Origin: JBAXXL01 sp038206725
Lineage (GTDB): Bacteria > Bacteroidota > Ignavibacteria > Kapaibacteriales > UBA2268
Length of the DNA: 64,000 bases
Assembly (NCBI GenBank): GCA_038206725.1
Contig: JBBRAO010000010.1
Span: forward strand, 14,805 to 78,804
Direction: 5' to 3'
Within the stretch, counting starts at the first letter, position 1. Each line of letters opens with the position of its first letter. The translations under genes and the position numbers were made by a program. Below the pieces are notes generated by a model. It did no database searches and was not told where the DNA came from. It saw nothing but the letters and a program-made list of their open reading frames with translations. Of the stretch, positions 36,717-46,262 are shown in pieces.

Positions 36717-39149
36717 TTATAGGTTTTTCAAAATCTTATTGAATCGCTCCTGCTCACTGTCCGACCAAATTGATTTTTCTTTTACTTTGTTAATTATTTC
36801 CTTGAATTTCCTCTGCTCGGCGAAATACTTCAAAGTCTCTGTTGAGGCTTGATTTAGTTTGAAATTCCAAAATAATATTCCGTGCATAATATTCTCCGCA
36901 ATTTCTTCGTTGCAGATGTTTAATCGTTTTAGAGCGGAAATTGAGTTCATACGCGTTTCAAATTCATAATTACGGCTTGAATAATCTATCAATTCTTTCA
37001 AATGTTTTTCTTTTCCTGATTCAATAGCTAATTCGAGCCATTTAATACGGATATTGTTTCCACGCCAACCCATAAGGTTTGAAGTAGCAGTAAGATATTT
37101 ATTAGTGTTTTCGGGAAAGGAGCCGCACAAATTGTCCAAAGCCAATTCGATATTTTTATAGCACGAGTCAGCGAGCACTTTTTCGTAATCATTTTTTAAG
37201 GCAGGTGGGATAACTTGAATATTCTCACATACTGCGCGAACGTGTAATTCATCACCTGAATTAATTGCCTTTTTAATTATGTCTAAAGCCGCTGAATTGG
37301 CTGAATAATTCTTTTCCGCTGAAATTTGCTTGATAACCTCGTTTTTTATAAAATATGAAGTTTCAATAGGGTATATTTTCTGAAAAAGATCTAATTTTTT
37401 GTCTAATGGAAATTTTGCTAATTCTGTCAGTGCGTCGAATCGGTCAATCATATTAACGGCTTTTTCCACTTGAGCATTCAGTTGTTCGAAACTGCGGTCG
37501 AATGTCAGATATTTCACAATTTTTCTATTTGGATCAAATACAACAAAATCAACTTCCCCGAAATCGCTGTTGTCTATGAACAAATTGGTAAATTTATTTT
37601 CAATCATACGCTTAGTTTTATTTACTTTTCCGTTTTTATAGTAAACATCTATTTCCACAGGCATTTTAAACAAACCGACCAAATCGTTTATTTTATGAAT
37701 TTGCTCAACGTTTACCAAGGTATAATTTTTCCCGTCTTTGGTGATAACTTCATAATCTACTTTGTAATGCGGTTCACCACCGCGTGCAATCCACTCATCG
37801 AAGAACCACTCCATCGATTGACCGGAAGCTTCTCGAATTGAGCGTAATAAATCGGCGGTTGCTACGACTTGGTATGCGTTATCGGCAAGATATTTTTGAA
37901 TGGCGGTTTTGAACGATTTATCGCCCATCACATCGCGCATCATATCCAAAACCAGCGACCCCTTTGGGTACCATCTATCCGAACCACCCTTACTCGAGCC
38001 AATCGGATAATCGTTTTTCTTTGCCGCGGAATAGACTTTTTCCAACTCATTAAAGCGTTCTATTTGATAATGGTCTTCGCCATAGATGTTTTGCTCAAAT
38101 TTCTTAGCGTAATATGTAGCAAAGCTTTCCGTTAGCCAAATATCCTTATTTATATTAGAAACGTAATTTCCGAACCATTGGTGAATCAATTCGTGAACGT
38201 TTACATTTTCATATTTCCGCATCCATTGCGCACGCGGATCGATGTACATAAAATCTCCGTAAATAGTCGAGGTTGTTGTCTCCATTCCACCGTACATATA
38301 ATCTCCGACGGGCATATTGCGGTAAAGAGACCACGGATATTTTGTACCGGTTTCATCTTCGATAAAATCGAACATTTCTTTTGAGTGAATATATGTAACA
38401 TCAAATCTTTCGGGCATATCCTTATAATAAAGATATTCCAATGCCAAACCACGGTTTGAAGTGAATTTCTTAACACCATAATCGCCGATGGCAAGGCAAA
38501 TCAAATATACCACGTGAGGTTTATCAATTTTATAATGCCAAGTTTTTGTACCATCGCTATTTTCATTTTGGCTATAGCACACGCCGTTTGAAAACACTTC
38601 ATAATTTTTATCAAATGTTATAATAAATTCTGAGGTAAGTATATCGTGCTTGACATTTACAAAAGGGCACCATCCGCCCGGTCCGTGAGCCCATATTTGT
38701 TTCCTTTTGTATTTTTCGTAAGGCTGCCAACCCCTGAAATAAAGACCTTCTTTTGGATTCGCATCATAATAAATCACAATATCATAGATTTTGTTTTTAT
38801 CGTACTCTCCTTCGGGAAAAACTATTATTTCGTCACCCGACCACTTGAATTTGATTTCTTTGTCGCCAAGTACAACTTTTTTCACATTCAAACGCGAACA
38901 ATTTATAGCTAACGAATCAATCGTTTTGGCGAACGGTTTGAAGCTGATGGTTGCTGTTCCTTTTACCGAATTTTCAGGTCCATTAATATTTAATTCACCT
39001 TTCAAATTTATTACATCAACAACTTGTTGTCTTGGTTGTGCCGCAGGGTCGGTAATATAAGATTGATATTCGTTTTGCGATTTCAGCGAAGAGCTAAATG
39101 CAAAAATTATAGCTATATATAAGAAGGGAACTTTATTTTTTTTCATCAT
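36717..39149 (-). CDS. M1-family metallopeptidase (aminopeptidase N-like)
   Basis: Signal peptide at the N-terminus (VPFLYIAIIFAFSSSLKS), so it is exported. The exopeptidase motif appears as GGMETTTST, and the zinc site is HELIH (H319, E320, H323) with the downstream glutamate in WLTESFATYY. The second motif starts 17 residues after H323 rather than the 18 usual for M1 (HExxHx18E), so one residue is missing in that loop. The 810 residues include a C-terminal helical region. It would release N-terminal amino acids from peptides in the periplasm or outside. No clear operon partner. Confidence 0.92.
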   Translation of the reverse strand: MMKKNKVPFLYIAIIFAFSSSLKSQNEYQSYITDPAAQPRQQVVDVINLKGELNINGPENSVKGTATISFKPFAKTIDSLAINCSRLNVKKVVLGDKEIKFKWSGDEIIVFPEGEYDKNKIYDIVIYYDANPKEGLYFRGWQPYEKYKRKQIWAHGPGGWCPFVNVKHDILTSEFIITFDKNYEVFSNGVCYSQNENSDGTKTWHYKIDKPHVVYLICLAIGDYGVKKFTSNRGLALEYLYYKDMPERFDVTYIHSKEMFDFIEDETGTKYPWSLYRNMPVGDYMYGGMETTTSTIYGDFMYIDPRAQWMRKYENVNVHELIHQWFGNYVSNINKDIWLTESFATYYAKKFEQNIYGEDHYQIERFNELEKVYSAAKKNDYPIGSSKGGSDRWYPKGSLVLDMMRDVMGDKSFKTAIQKYLADNAYQVVATADLLRSIREASGQSMEWFFDEWIARGGEPHYKVDYEVITKDGKNYTLVNVEQIHKINDLVGLFKMPVEIDVYYKNGKVNKTKRMIENKFTNLFIDNSDFGEVDFVVFDPNRKIVKYLTFDRSFEQLNAQVEKAVNMIDRFDALTELAKFPLDKKLDLFQKIYPIETSYFIKNEVIKQISAEKNYSANSAALDIIKKAINSGDELHVRAVCENIQVIPPALKNDYEKVLADSCYKNIELALDNLCGSFPENTNKYLTATSNLMGWRGNNIRIKWLELAIESGKEKHLKELIDYSSRNYEFETRMNSISALKRLNICNEEIAENIMHGILFWNFKLNQASTETLKYFAEQRKFKEIINKVKEKSIWSDSEQERFNKILKNL

Positions 39150-39219
39150 AATGATTTTATTTTTTCAACATAGTGTTTTCTAAAAGCGAAAAATAAAAAA
39201 AAAATAATAATTTTGATAA

Positions 39220-39227
39220 TATATTTG
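39220..39227 (+). promoter_or_regulatory. -7 element for purH
   Basis: TATATTTG fits TAnnTTTG and lies 28 bases before the ATG at 39256. Confidence 0.45.
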
Positions 39228-39255
39228 AGAATTGTTAACAAAAAAGAGATTTTTT

Positions 39256-40806
39256 ATGACACCGAATGAACATAAAATTAAAAGAGCTTTGGTATCCGTT
39301 TCCGATAAAACCGGTATTGTAGAGCTTTGCAAAGAGCTTTCCGATTTAGGAATTGAGATTTTTTCGACAGGGGGCACAAAAGCCCTTTTAGCCGAGAATA
39401 ATATACCGGTAAAGTCCGTTAGTGAAATAACCGGTTTTCCTGAAATTATGGATGGCCGCTTAAAAACACTGCATCCGAAAATTCACGGCGGTTTATTAGC
39501 CGACTTAGGCAAAGAATCCCATATTAGCCAAATGCAAGAGCACGATATAAGTTCTATTGACCTTTTAATAGTCAACCTATATCCTTTTGAGCAAACATTG
39601 GCTAATCCAAATTCCACACACGCCGAATTAATCGAAAAAATTGACATTGGCGGACCAACTATGCTTCGCTCCGCGGCAAAGAATTACAAATGGACGGCGG
39701 TATTAGTCAATCCACTTCATTACGAAGAAGTAATAAATAGCCTAAAAGAAAAAGATATGACACTTTCAGAAGAACTCCGTTTGAAACTATCAGGCGAAGT
39801 ATTTTCAACTACCGCATATTATGATGGTGTGATTGCAGGTTATTTCAATAAAGTTAACAAAATTGAATTCCCTGAGCTAACGGGATTGCCGCTTAAAAAA
39901 ATCCAAACCCTGCGCTATGGTGAAAACCCTCATCAATCCGCCGCATTATATGGTGAATTCGATACGGTATTCCATAAAATTCACGGTAAAGAACTTTCTT
40001 ACAATAATATAATTGATATCAACGGTGCCGCCGGTATGATTACCGAGTTCGACGAAACAGCGGTTGCAATTATCAAGCACACTAACCCTTGCGGCGTAGC
40101 TACAGGTAAAACACTGAAAGAAGCCTATTTGAAAGCATTCAGCACTGATACTGTTTCAGCTTTTGGTGGAATTATCGCCTTCAGCGGTGAAGTGGATTTA
40201 GAAACAGCCGAAACGGTAAATGATTTATTTACAGAGGTATTGATTGCTCCTTCATTTACAGAAAAAGCTTTAGAATTGCTAACCCAAAAGAAAAATCGCC
40301 GTTTGATTACCGCCGATTATGAACTATTGAAATCGAAAATGAAATTTGATTTTCACAGTGTGGTAGGCGGATTTTTGATTCAAGAAACAGATATGAAATT
40401 TATTGACGATGCCGGGCTGGTTTGTGTTACTGACCGCAAAGCAACCGACGAAGAAATGAAAGCTATGCTTTTTGCTTGGAAAGTCTGCAAGCACGTTAAG
40501 TCAAATACAATCATTTATACTAATTCCGATATGACTTTGGGTGTCGGTGCCGGACAGATGTCGCGTGTGGATTCCTCTCGCATAGCAGTTGAAAAAGCGA
40601 TAATGATGGGATTCGATTTGAAAGGCTCCGTTGTTGCTTCTGACGCGTTTTTCCCATTCGCCGATGGCTTGATTGAAGCCGCCAAAGCAGGAGCTACCGC
40701 TATTATTCAACCGGGTGGTTCAGTTCGCGATGAAGAAGTGATCAAAGCCGCAAATGAAAATAATATTGCAATGTACTTTACGGCAATGCGTCATTTCCGC
40801 CATTAG
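39256..40806 (+). CDS. purH: Bifunctional AICAR transformylase / IMP cyclohydrolase
   Basis: It catalyses the last two steps of purine synthesis to IMP. The N-terminal MGS-like cyclohydrolase domain starts IKRALVSVSDKTGIVELCKEL, with FSTGGTKALL and MDGRLKTLHPKIHGGLL. The transformylase domain has RYGENPHQSAALYG, HTNPCGVATG, AFGGIIAFS and the C-terminal DAFFPFADGLIEAAKAGATAIIQPGGSVRDEEVI. ATG 39256 replaces an upstream TTG. The resulting 516 residues are standard for PurH. Confidence 0.97.
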   Translation: MTPNEHKIKRALVSVSDKTGIVELCKELSDLGIEIFSTGGTKALLAENNIPVKSVSEITGFPEIMDGRLKTLHPKIHGGLLADLGKESHISQMQEHDISSIDLLIVNLYPFEQTLANPNSTHAELIEKIDIGGPTMLRSAAKNYKWTAVLVNPLHYEEVINSLKEKDMTLSEELRLKLSGEVFSTTAYYDGVIAGYFNKVNKIEFPELTGLPLKKIQTLRYGENPHQSAALYGEFDTVFHKIHGKELSYNNIIDINGAAGMITEFDETAVAIIKHTNPCGVATGKTLKEAYLKAFSTDTVSAFGGIIAFSGEVDLETAETVNDLFTEVLIAPSFTEKALELLTQKKNRRLITADYELLKSKMKFDFHSVVGGFLIQETDMKFIDDAGLVCVTDRKATDEEMKAMLFAWKVCKHVKSNTIIYTNSDMTLGVGAGQMSRVDSSRIAVEKAIMMGFDLKGSVVASDAFFPFADGLIEAAKAGATAIIQPGGSVRDEEVIKAANENNIAMYFTAMRHFRH

Positions 40807-40837
40807 TCTTGTTAAGAAATATTATATTTTTTAAAAT

Positions 40838-40903
40838 AACAAACAAGGATGTTTGTTCCATCAAGTCATTTATATGGTGGTGGGTCAATCATCCTTGATT
40901 GAC
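40838..40903. repeat. Intergenic palindromic repeat, copy A
   Basis: Two hairpins with core CAAGGATG and its complement: 40838-40857 and 40884-40903 (perfect 8-bp arms). The same two-hairpin design, with reshuffled arm bases, occurs at 50474-50540. Confidence 0.8.
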
Positions 40904-40957
40904 AAAAACAACTTATTTTGAAGTTTTAAGACAACCCCAAATTTGGATTTGAGCAAA

Positions 40958-41977
40958 ATGAAAATATTAGCAATTGAATCATCCTGTGACGAAACTTCAG
41001 CCGCAGTTATAGAAAACGGTGCCGTTTACAGCAACATAATCTCCACTCAGCTATTCCATAGCAAATACGGTGGTGTTATCCCGGAATTAGCCTCGAGAGC
41101 GCACCTGAAGGTTTTATCAATGATTGTAAAGGAAGCTCTGAGCGAAAGCAAAACCGATATTGAAGATATAACAGCTTTAGCCGTAACAAACCAACCGGGA
41201 TTAATTGGCGCATTGATTACAGGGTCGAACTTCGCAAAAGGGTTAGCATTGAAATATAATCTTCCGGTAATTCCTGTGAATCATATAGAAGGACACCTTT
41301 ATTCGGGTTGTTTGGAATCCGCCGATTTGAAATTCCCGTTTATCAGTTTGGTTGTCAGCGGTGGGCATACCGCCATATTTTTGGTTAGCTCATACAATGA
41401 TTACGAAATTATCGGCCTAACACGCGATGACGCCGCGGGGGAAGCGTTTGACAAAATTGCTAAACTAATCGGATTGCCATATCCGGGCGGTCCGCTGATA
41501 GACAAATTAGCAAAAACCGGAAACCCAAAAGCCTTCGCTTTTCCTCGACCTATGATTAATGACGATCACTATGATTTCAGTTTCAGTGGATTAAAAACTT
41601 CGGTGAGGTACTATATTCACAAAGAATTTCCGGAAGGTTTACCCGAAAGCGTTGTACCGGATTTTTGCGCATCAGTGCAAGAAGCCATTGTGGATGTACT
41701 AGTGCATAAAACAGTTAAAGCGGCGCGAGAGATGGGTGTGGATAATATTATCATTGCCGGCGGAGTATCGGCTAATTCTCGATTGCGCTCGGCGATGAAG
41801 GACAAAGCGGAAATATACAAAATCAATGTTATCGCTCCTGCTATGAGCTTCTGCGGTGACAACGCCGCAATGATAGGCTTCCTTGCTGAAAAAAAAGCCA
41901 TAGAATCCGGTTTATCCGAATTCTACGACCTGACATTTAAAGTTAACCCAGTCGCTATGAGAGCAAAGAGAAGATGA
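40958..41977 (+). CDS. tsaD: tRNA N6-adenosine threonylcarbamoyltransferase TsaD
   Basis: It transfers the threonylcarbamoyl group to A37 of ANN-decoding tRNAs (t6A). The signature ILAIESSCDETSAAVIENG opens the protein, with GVIPELASRAH, VNHIEGHLYSG (metal-binding histidines), SGGHTAIFLV and IAGGVSANSRLR. ATG 40958 is preferred to a TTG five codons upstream, giving 339 residues. It is convergent with the PD40/TPR gene, with a hairpin between them. Confidence 0.96.
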   Translation: MKILAIESSCDETSAAVIENGAVYSNIISTQLFHSKYGGVIPELASRAHLKVLSMIVKEALSESKTDIEDITALAVTNQPGLIGALITGSNFAKGLALKYNLPVIPVNHIEGHLYSGCLESADLKFPFISLVVSGGHTAIFLVSSYNDYEIIGLTRDDAAGEAFDKIAKLIGLPYPGGPLIDKLAKTGNPKAFAFPRPMINDDHYDFSFSGLKTSVRYYIHKEFPEGLPESVVPDFCASVQEAIVDVLVHKTVKAAREMGVDNIIIAGGVSANSRLRSAMKDKAEIYKINVIAPAMSFCGDNAAMIGFLAEKKAIESGLSEFYDLTFKVNPVAMRAKRR

Positions 41978-41984
41978 TTTTTTC

Positions 41985-42014
41985 TCATCCGCTGACTGGG
42001 GAGTCAGCGGATGA
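41985..42014. terminator. Hairpin between convergent tsaD and PD40/TPR genes
   Basis: Perfect 13-bp stem (41985-41997 and 42002-42014) with a four-G loop. There is no clear T run on either exit side, so it may be weak. Confidence 0.6.
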
Positions 42015-42027
42015 ATATGCTTTATTC

Positions 42028-44247
42028 TTATTTTCCGCTGAAATATTTGTTTATATAGTCATCGGCTTCTTTGTAGCCTTTTTTGCGGGCTTCTTTCAGA
42101 TCGCCGAGTGCCGATTCCATTTGTCCTAATTGCATTTTAGATAATGCTCTACGGAAATAAACCACTGAATCTTTGGGGTTGTCTTCTATAGTTTGGGTGA
42201 AATCTTCGATAGCGCCTTTGTAATCTTCGATATTGTACTTAGCGGTTCCGCGCATAGAGTACGCCATAACATTTTTCGCATCGAAACGAATATTGGTGTT
42301 CAAATCTTGAATTGCCCCTTTGAAATCGTTCATTCCGAACTTAGCTTCCGCTCTCGAGTAATATTCGCGTGCACTTTTCTGGTTCAGTTTCAGCGATTTA
42401 TTAATATCGTCTATCGCGCCGACGTAATCCTTAATTTGGATTTTAACATTAGCTCTATTATGATAAGCGGTAAAGGATTCGGGTTTTAATTGGAGGACTT
42501 TGGTAAAATCGGCGATAGCCTCTTTGTGCCGACCCAGTTCGGTATTAATAATTCCGCGCTGGTTGTAGGAAATATCATCTTTCGGATTAAGTTTTATAGC
42601 TGTGTCGAGTTCTTTCAACGCTCCTGCTTTATCGCCCAAACGCATTTTTTCTTGTCCGCGGGCAACTGCGTAATTGTCGTTTGCGATGAATTTTTCAACT
42701 ATTTTGTCTATTTCATCAAACTTTGTGTTTACAAATTCCGGTATATTTGCGGCACGATTGCGCACATTCATATTTTCAAGCAAGATAGCCGGAGAGTCAT
42801 TTCCATTTTTATCAATATGAGTTAGATACAAGCGAGTGTATGGACCTTTCGTTTTTGAGCTGAAGACCAACCATTTTCCGTTTGGCGACCAAGAATGCCA
42901 AGAGTTCATAGTGCCGACGTTATTACATTTCATTAATCTCGGATTTCCACCACCCGACGGCATAATATAGAGTTTTGCATCGGGTTGAAGAAGCATAAAG
43001 TTTTTTGCCTGTGTGAAAACAATCCATTTCCCGTCAGGTGAATATTTCGGGAAGAAATTACTCATTCCGTTAGCCGAAGCGCCCGGCAAAGGAACAGCCA
43101 CACCGCCGCGACCCTCGTTAAATGGCAGTTGGTATATGTCAAATTTGAAATCTCTTTTACCTTCTATAAACTCAACCGCAAAATTTGTCGGTAAAATAGC
43201 ATCTTTCGATTTTTCAGCTTCAAGGTTATGATAAACAGGGGCACGCGCAAATAATATTGTTTTACCATCGGGGCTCCACATAGGGTTACTTTGGCATAGT
43301 TCTTTATTATCTGCTCCAGGTAAAGCCCAATACTTTTTATTTTTTATATCATAAACCGCGATAATACCTTTAATTGGGAAGAAAAGCTGTGAATAATCCA
43401 AGTTTTCAATTTTAACGAATATTGATCTATCTTTAACTGTGCTTAACGCATATCTGCCATCTGGTGACACCTGTGAAAGCAAACCGAAAGTAAATTCTTG
43501 GTCTTCGTGTTTGTAATCATCCCAAGTCATAATTTTATTAACGGTAATGTCAGTTTCTTTGCGTAGCGGAGATATAAAGTAAGATCCTTTGTCATTGGCA
43601 TAATCCACGTCCATTGCAATTACCTTCCCATCAGCGGAAAATGAATGACAATTCCCGCAAACCGGAAGATTTGTTAATAAAATTTTTGAAGGGGAGTAAC
43701 TCGAAACACTGCCCAAACGCCAGCTAATTGTTCCGAGATTTTTTACCGCAAAGCTGAAAGGGAGGGGTACCGCTCTATAAAATATTGGAGCGGAAACAGA
43801 ATCGTTTGAGATTTGGATATTGATTTTTCCACCTGAATATATTTTCCCGGGTTTGTCTTTACGGACACCGATGATATTGATGTTTGTAGATTTCCCTGCG
43901 GAAAATGCTTTGATGTCTTCCCAATCGCTCGAATCGGCTTTCCAAACAGGCTCTTGTAAGAAGTCCGATACATAGCCGATTTTTCCTGCGCTCTCGATTA
44001 ATACAAGCCATTGAGCAGAGTTAACGCTTTTATCGTGCCATTGGAATGTCGGTGATGCTATATCAAGCGGAAAAATAGAACCGCTTAGGGGGTACATAAT
44101 TTCTATATCGCCTGTAATATTATATTTAGCAAGGCTTTCTTTATATTTATCGGTAGCATTGTTTTTTAGTAATAAAAATCCAATTACTAAAACCAATAAT
44201 AGCAGAATAATGCCTGCAATACCGTATTTTTTTTGTTTACTATTCAT
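42028..44247 (-). CDS. Membrane-anchored PD40/TolB-like and TPR protein with CxxCH motif
   Basis: An N-terminal membrane anchor (IAGIILLLLVLVIGFLLL) is followed by a beta-propeller region with PD40 repeats (MWSPDGKTILFAR, KYSPDGKWIVFTQ, SWSPNGKWLVFSS). About five TPR units close it (residues 530-735, such as DISYNQRGIINTELGRHKEAIADFTKVLQLKP). The stretch C197-G-N-C-H201 is a CxxCH motif, which is the covalent haem c attachment signature but might also bind a metal. PD40 plus TPR proteins often act as envelope scaffolds. Function unknown; the haem call is only by motif. Confidence 0.7.
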   Translation of the reverse strand: MNSKQKKYGIAGIILLLLVLVIGFLLLKNNATDKYKESLAKYNITGDIEIMYPLSGSIFPLDIASPTFQWHDKSVNSAQWLVLIESAGKIGYVSDFLQEPVWKADSSDWEDIKAFSAGKSTNINIIGVRKDKPGKIYSGGKINIQISNDSVSAPIFYRAVPLPFSFAVKNLGTISWRLGSVSSYSPSKILLTNLPVCGNCHSFSADGKVIAMDVDYANDKGSYFISPLRKETDITVNKIMTWDDYKHEDQEFTFGLLSQVSPDGRYALSTVKDRSIFVKIENLDYSQLFFPIKGIIAVYDIKNKKYWALPGADNKELCQSNPMWSPDGKTILFARAPVYHNLEAEKSKDAILPTNFAVEFIEGKRDFKFDIYQLPFNEGRGGVAVPLPGASANGMSNFFPKYSPDGKWIVFTQAKNFMLLQPDAKLYIMPSGGGNPRLMKCNNVGTMNSWHSWSPNGKWLVFSSKTKGPYTRLYLTHIDKNGNDSPAILLENMNVRNRAANIPEFVNTKFDEIDKIVEKFIANDNYAVARGQEKMRLGDKAGALKELDTAIKLNPKDDISYNQRGIINTELGRHKEAIADFTKVLQLKPESFTAYHNRANVKIQIKDYVGAIDDINKSLKLNQKSAREYYSRAEAKFGMNDFKGAIQDLNTNIRFDAKNVMAYSMRGTAKYNIEDYKGAIEDFTQTIEDNPKDSVVYFRRALSKMQLGQMESALGDLKEARKKGYKEADDYINKYFSGK

Positions 44248-44273
44248 TTTAAAACCTATATATAAAAGTATTA

Positions 44274-45527
44274 TTAATAATCATTGTAAGAATTTTTAAC
44301 TTCTTTCCACCAACTGTAGAGTGTTTGCCCAAGTAATTTATATCCTTTAGCTTTCATATGCTCGTCGTAATTCCAATACAAATGATTGCCGGAATCTTCT
44401 TGTTGTTTAACTATCGCGGTAAAATCGAAAAATGGAATACCCAACGATTTACAACTTTCGCTCATAATTTTAGCGTGAATCTGATACTCGGGCAAAGTAA
44501 GAGTTGTTAGCGAATCAGCTGACGAAAACTCACGTTGAAATTTTAGATAATAATCGCTGACTTGATTGCGCGATGGGATGTAAACTATATATACCTTTTT
44601 GCCGAATTGAGCGGCGTAATTTTGAATGCCGTTTAGGTGTTCGGTAATCTGGAAACTTTCTTTAAGATGCTCTTTGAAATTCGTGTATTCGTCCACCGAA
44701 AAAGGATTAAACCGTCCCGCTTTCATTGCACGAGCAACTTTTGGCGAAATAAACTTCTCATATTTTTTGGCTTTTTCTGAATTAGACCACGGATTGCTCG
44801 GAGCGGGCACAGGAGCAAAAAAAGTAAATGGTTTGCTTCTCCAACGACGTGGAATCGGCTTGCCTTCGACGGCGTTTTTTAAAACATATACAGCGCGAGG
44901 AACCCACCAATGTGTATATTTTGGTTCAAGCGGTTTTGCAAAAACACTTTGATCGAAAGCACCCACCGGTAAATCGTTAGCGTGCAGAACTATTATTATA
45001 TGCTCAGGCGATAAAACGCTAATCGCGTCGCGGAGCAAATCGCAGTAGGTCGAAAAATCGCTTCCACCGATACCCAAATTCAATACTTCATATTCGCCAC
45101 CATTGTTTGCGGCTGTTTTTTGGAAAACAGCTGGTATAGATTCGTCCTCTTCGGCTAAAAAACCTTCGGTGAAACTATCACCTAAAAATGCGATTCTTGG
45201 TACGCCATCCTTTGGTTTGGCTTTGAAATTTTTCCCTCGAAAGCCGTACATATTAACGTTAATCACAGATTCGGCTCTGTCGGGGTCGGATGCCCAAATA
45301 AAGGAAGCATTCGCCAAATATTGCAATTCTTTAGTTGAAGAGCCGAAAAATACAGGCGAATAATTGATTCGGTTGAAATTTGATATTTCCGGAACAGGGA
45401 AAATGAGTCTGAATATTATTTCTTGAAAAGCGAATAAAATAACTACTAGGGCTAAAATTAAAACACTCTTCGGTGTTTTATACTTATTTTGCTCTTTTGT
45501 AGCGGTTATGGTATATTTTTTGTTCAT
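44274..45527 (-). CDS. SGNH/GDSL-like hydrolase, membrane-anchored
   Basis: The N-terminus has a membrane segment (SVLILALVVILFAFQEIIFRLIF). The block I motif is FLGDSFTEGFLAEED with the nucleophilic Ser, and the C-terminal block is YDEHMKAKGYKLLG with the catalytic Asp and His. These are the hallmarks of SGNH esterases that add or remove acyl groups on glycans and peptidoglycan. It is divergent from the SxtJ/DUF5989/carbamoyltransferase genes across 130 bases. Such hydrolases often accompany that trio, so glycan modification is plausible. Substrate unknown. Confidence 0.8.
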   Translation of the reverse strand: MNKKYTITATKEQNKYKTPKSVLILALVVILFAFQEIIFRLIFPVPEISNFNRINYSPVFFGSSTKELQYLANASFIWASDPDRAESVINVNMYGFRGKNFKAKPKDGVPRIAFLGDSFTEGFLAEEDESIPAVFQKTAANNGGEYEVLNLGIGGSDFSTYCDLLRDAISVLSPEHIIIVLHANDLPVGAFDQSVFAKPLEPKYTHWWVPRAVYVLKNAVEGKPIPRRWRSKPFTFFAPVPAPSNPWSNSEKAKKYEKFISPKVARAMKAGRFNPFSVDEYTNFKEHLKESFQITEHLNGIQNYAAQFGKKVYIVYIPSRNQVSDYYLKFQREFSSADSLTTLTLPEYQIHAKIMSESCKSLGIPFFDFTAIVKQQEDSGNHLYWNYDEHMKAKGYKLLGQTLYSWWKEVKNSYNDY

Positions 45528-45627
45528 ATTACTTAAAGAATAATTAGATTATTATAGTTTATTATTTCAAAAAGACTAAATTAATGATTTTTCTCTAATA
45601 TTATATCCATTTTCAATATTTTTTTCT

Positions 45628-45635
45628 TATTTTTG
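45628..45635 (+). promoter_or_regulatory. -7 element for the SxtJ/carbamoyltransferase genes
   Basis: TATTTTTG fits TAnnTTTG and lies 22 bases before the start at 45658. Confidence 0.45.
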
Positions 45636-45657
45636 AAAATTAAATACGGATTTCGAT

Positions 45658-46092
45658 ATGGAACAAAATAGTAATAAAATAATAGCGACTAATATAACAC
45701 CAAGCCAAATGAAAGACAGCGGTATGGCTTTCGCGTTAGTTTGCTTTTTAGTAGGAATGCTAACGCATAGCAATATCTGGCTGTTATCCGGTGTCGGTCT
45801 TCAATTAATCAATATGGTTAATTCGAAGTTCTTTCATTATCCGGCGATTTTTTGGTTCTCCTTAGCAAACCTTTTGGGATTTGTTACATCTAAGATATTG
45901 TTGACTCTGATTTTTATTTTCGTAATCTTGCCTATGGGTTCCATTAGAGGACTAATGGCAAAATCGAAAAAAAATCGATCAGCCGGAAAATTAGATACAC
46001 TTCGTTTACTTCAATGGAAAAATTCGAAAAACAGCGTATTTAAAACGCGTAATTATATATTTACAAAGAAAGATATCAGTAATCCTTATTAA
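45658..46092 (+). CDS. SxtJ-family membrane protein
   Basis: The 144-residue protein has three hydrophobic segments (GMAFALVCFLVGMLTH, ANLLGFVTS, ILLTLIFIFVILPMGSIRGL). The ending (DTLRLLQWKNSKNSVFKTRNYIFTKKDISNPY) contains basic and aromatic residues. The order SxtJ-like, DUF5989-like miniprotein, carbamoyltransferase is a recurrent gene trio in diverse bacteria, named after saxitoxin cluster genes. Its role in the trio is not known, but a membrane partner of the carbamoyltransferase is likely. Confidence 0.7.
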   Translation: MEQNSNKIIATNITPSQMKDSGMAFALVCFLVGMLTHSNIWLLSGVGLQLINMVNSKFFHYPAIFWFSLANLLGFVTSKILLTLIFIFVILPMGSIRGLMAKSKKNRSAGKLDTLRLLQWKNSKNSVFKTRNYIFTKKDISNPY

Positions 46093-46107
46093 ATTTAAAG
46101 AAATACT

Positions 46108-46257
46108 ATGGGCTTAATAAAAGATTTATTTGGTTTTTTAAAAGAAAGAAAGAAATACTGGCTTATTCCGGCTATTATCATTCTTCTTTTAATCAGTTTA
46201 ATTATAGTGCTTACGGCGGGTAGCGCGATAGCACCATTTATATATACTATATTTTAA
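46108..46257 (+). CDS. DUF5989-like membrane miniprotein, 49 residues
   Basis: This short gene starts at ATG 46108. It has a basic N-terminus (LKERKKYW), one hydrophobic helix (LIPAIIILLLISLIIVLTAG) and a conserved-looking tail (SAIAPFIYTIF). The pattern fits DUF5989, seen between SxtJ and carbamoyltransferase genes. It lies 15 bases after SxtJ and 5 before the carbamoyltransferase. Predicted single-pass inner-membrane protein. Confidence 0.8.
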   Translation: MGLIKDLFGFLKERKKYWLIPAIIILLLISLIIVLTAGSAIAPFIYTIF

Positions 46258-46262
46258 TTTCT

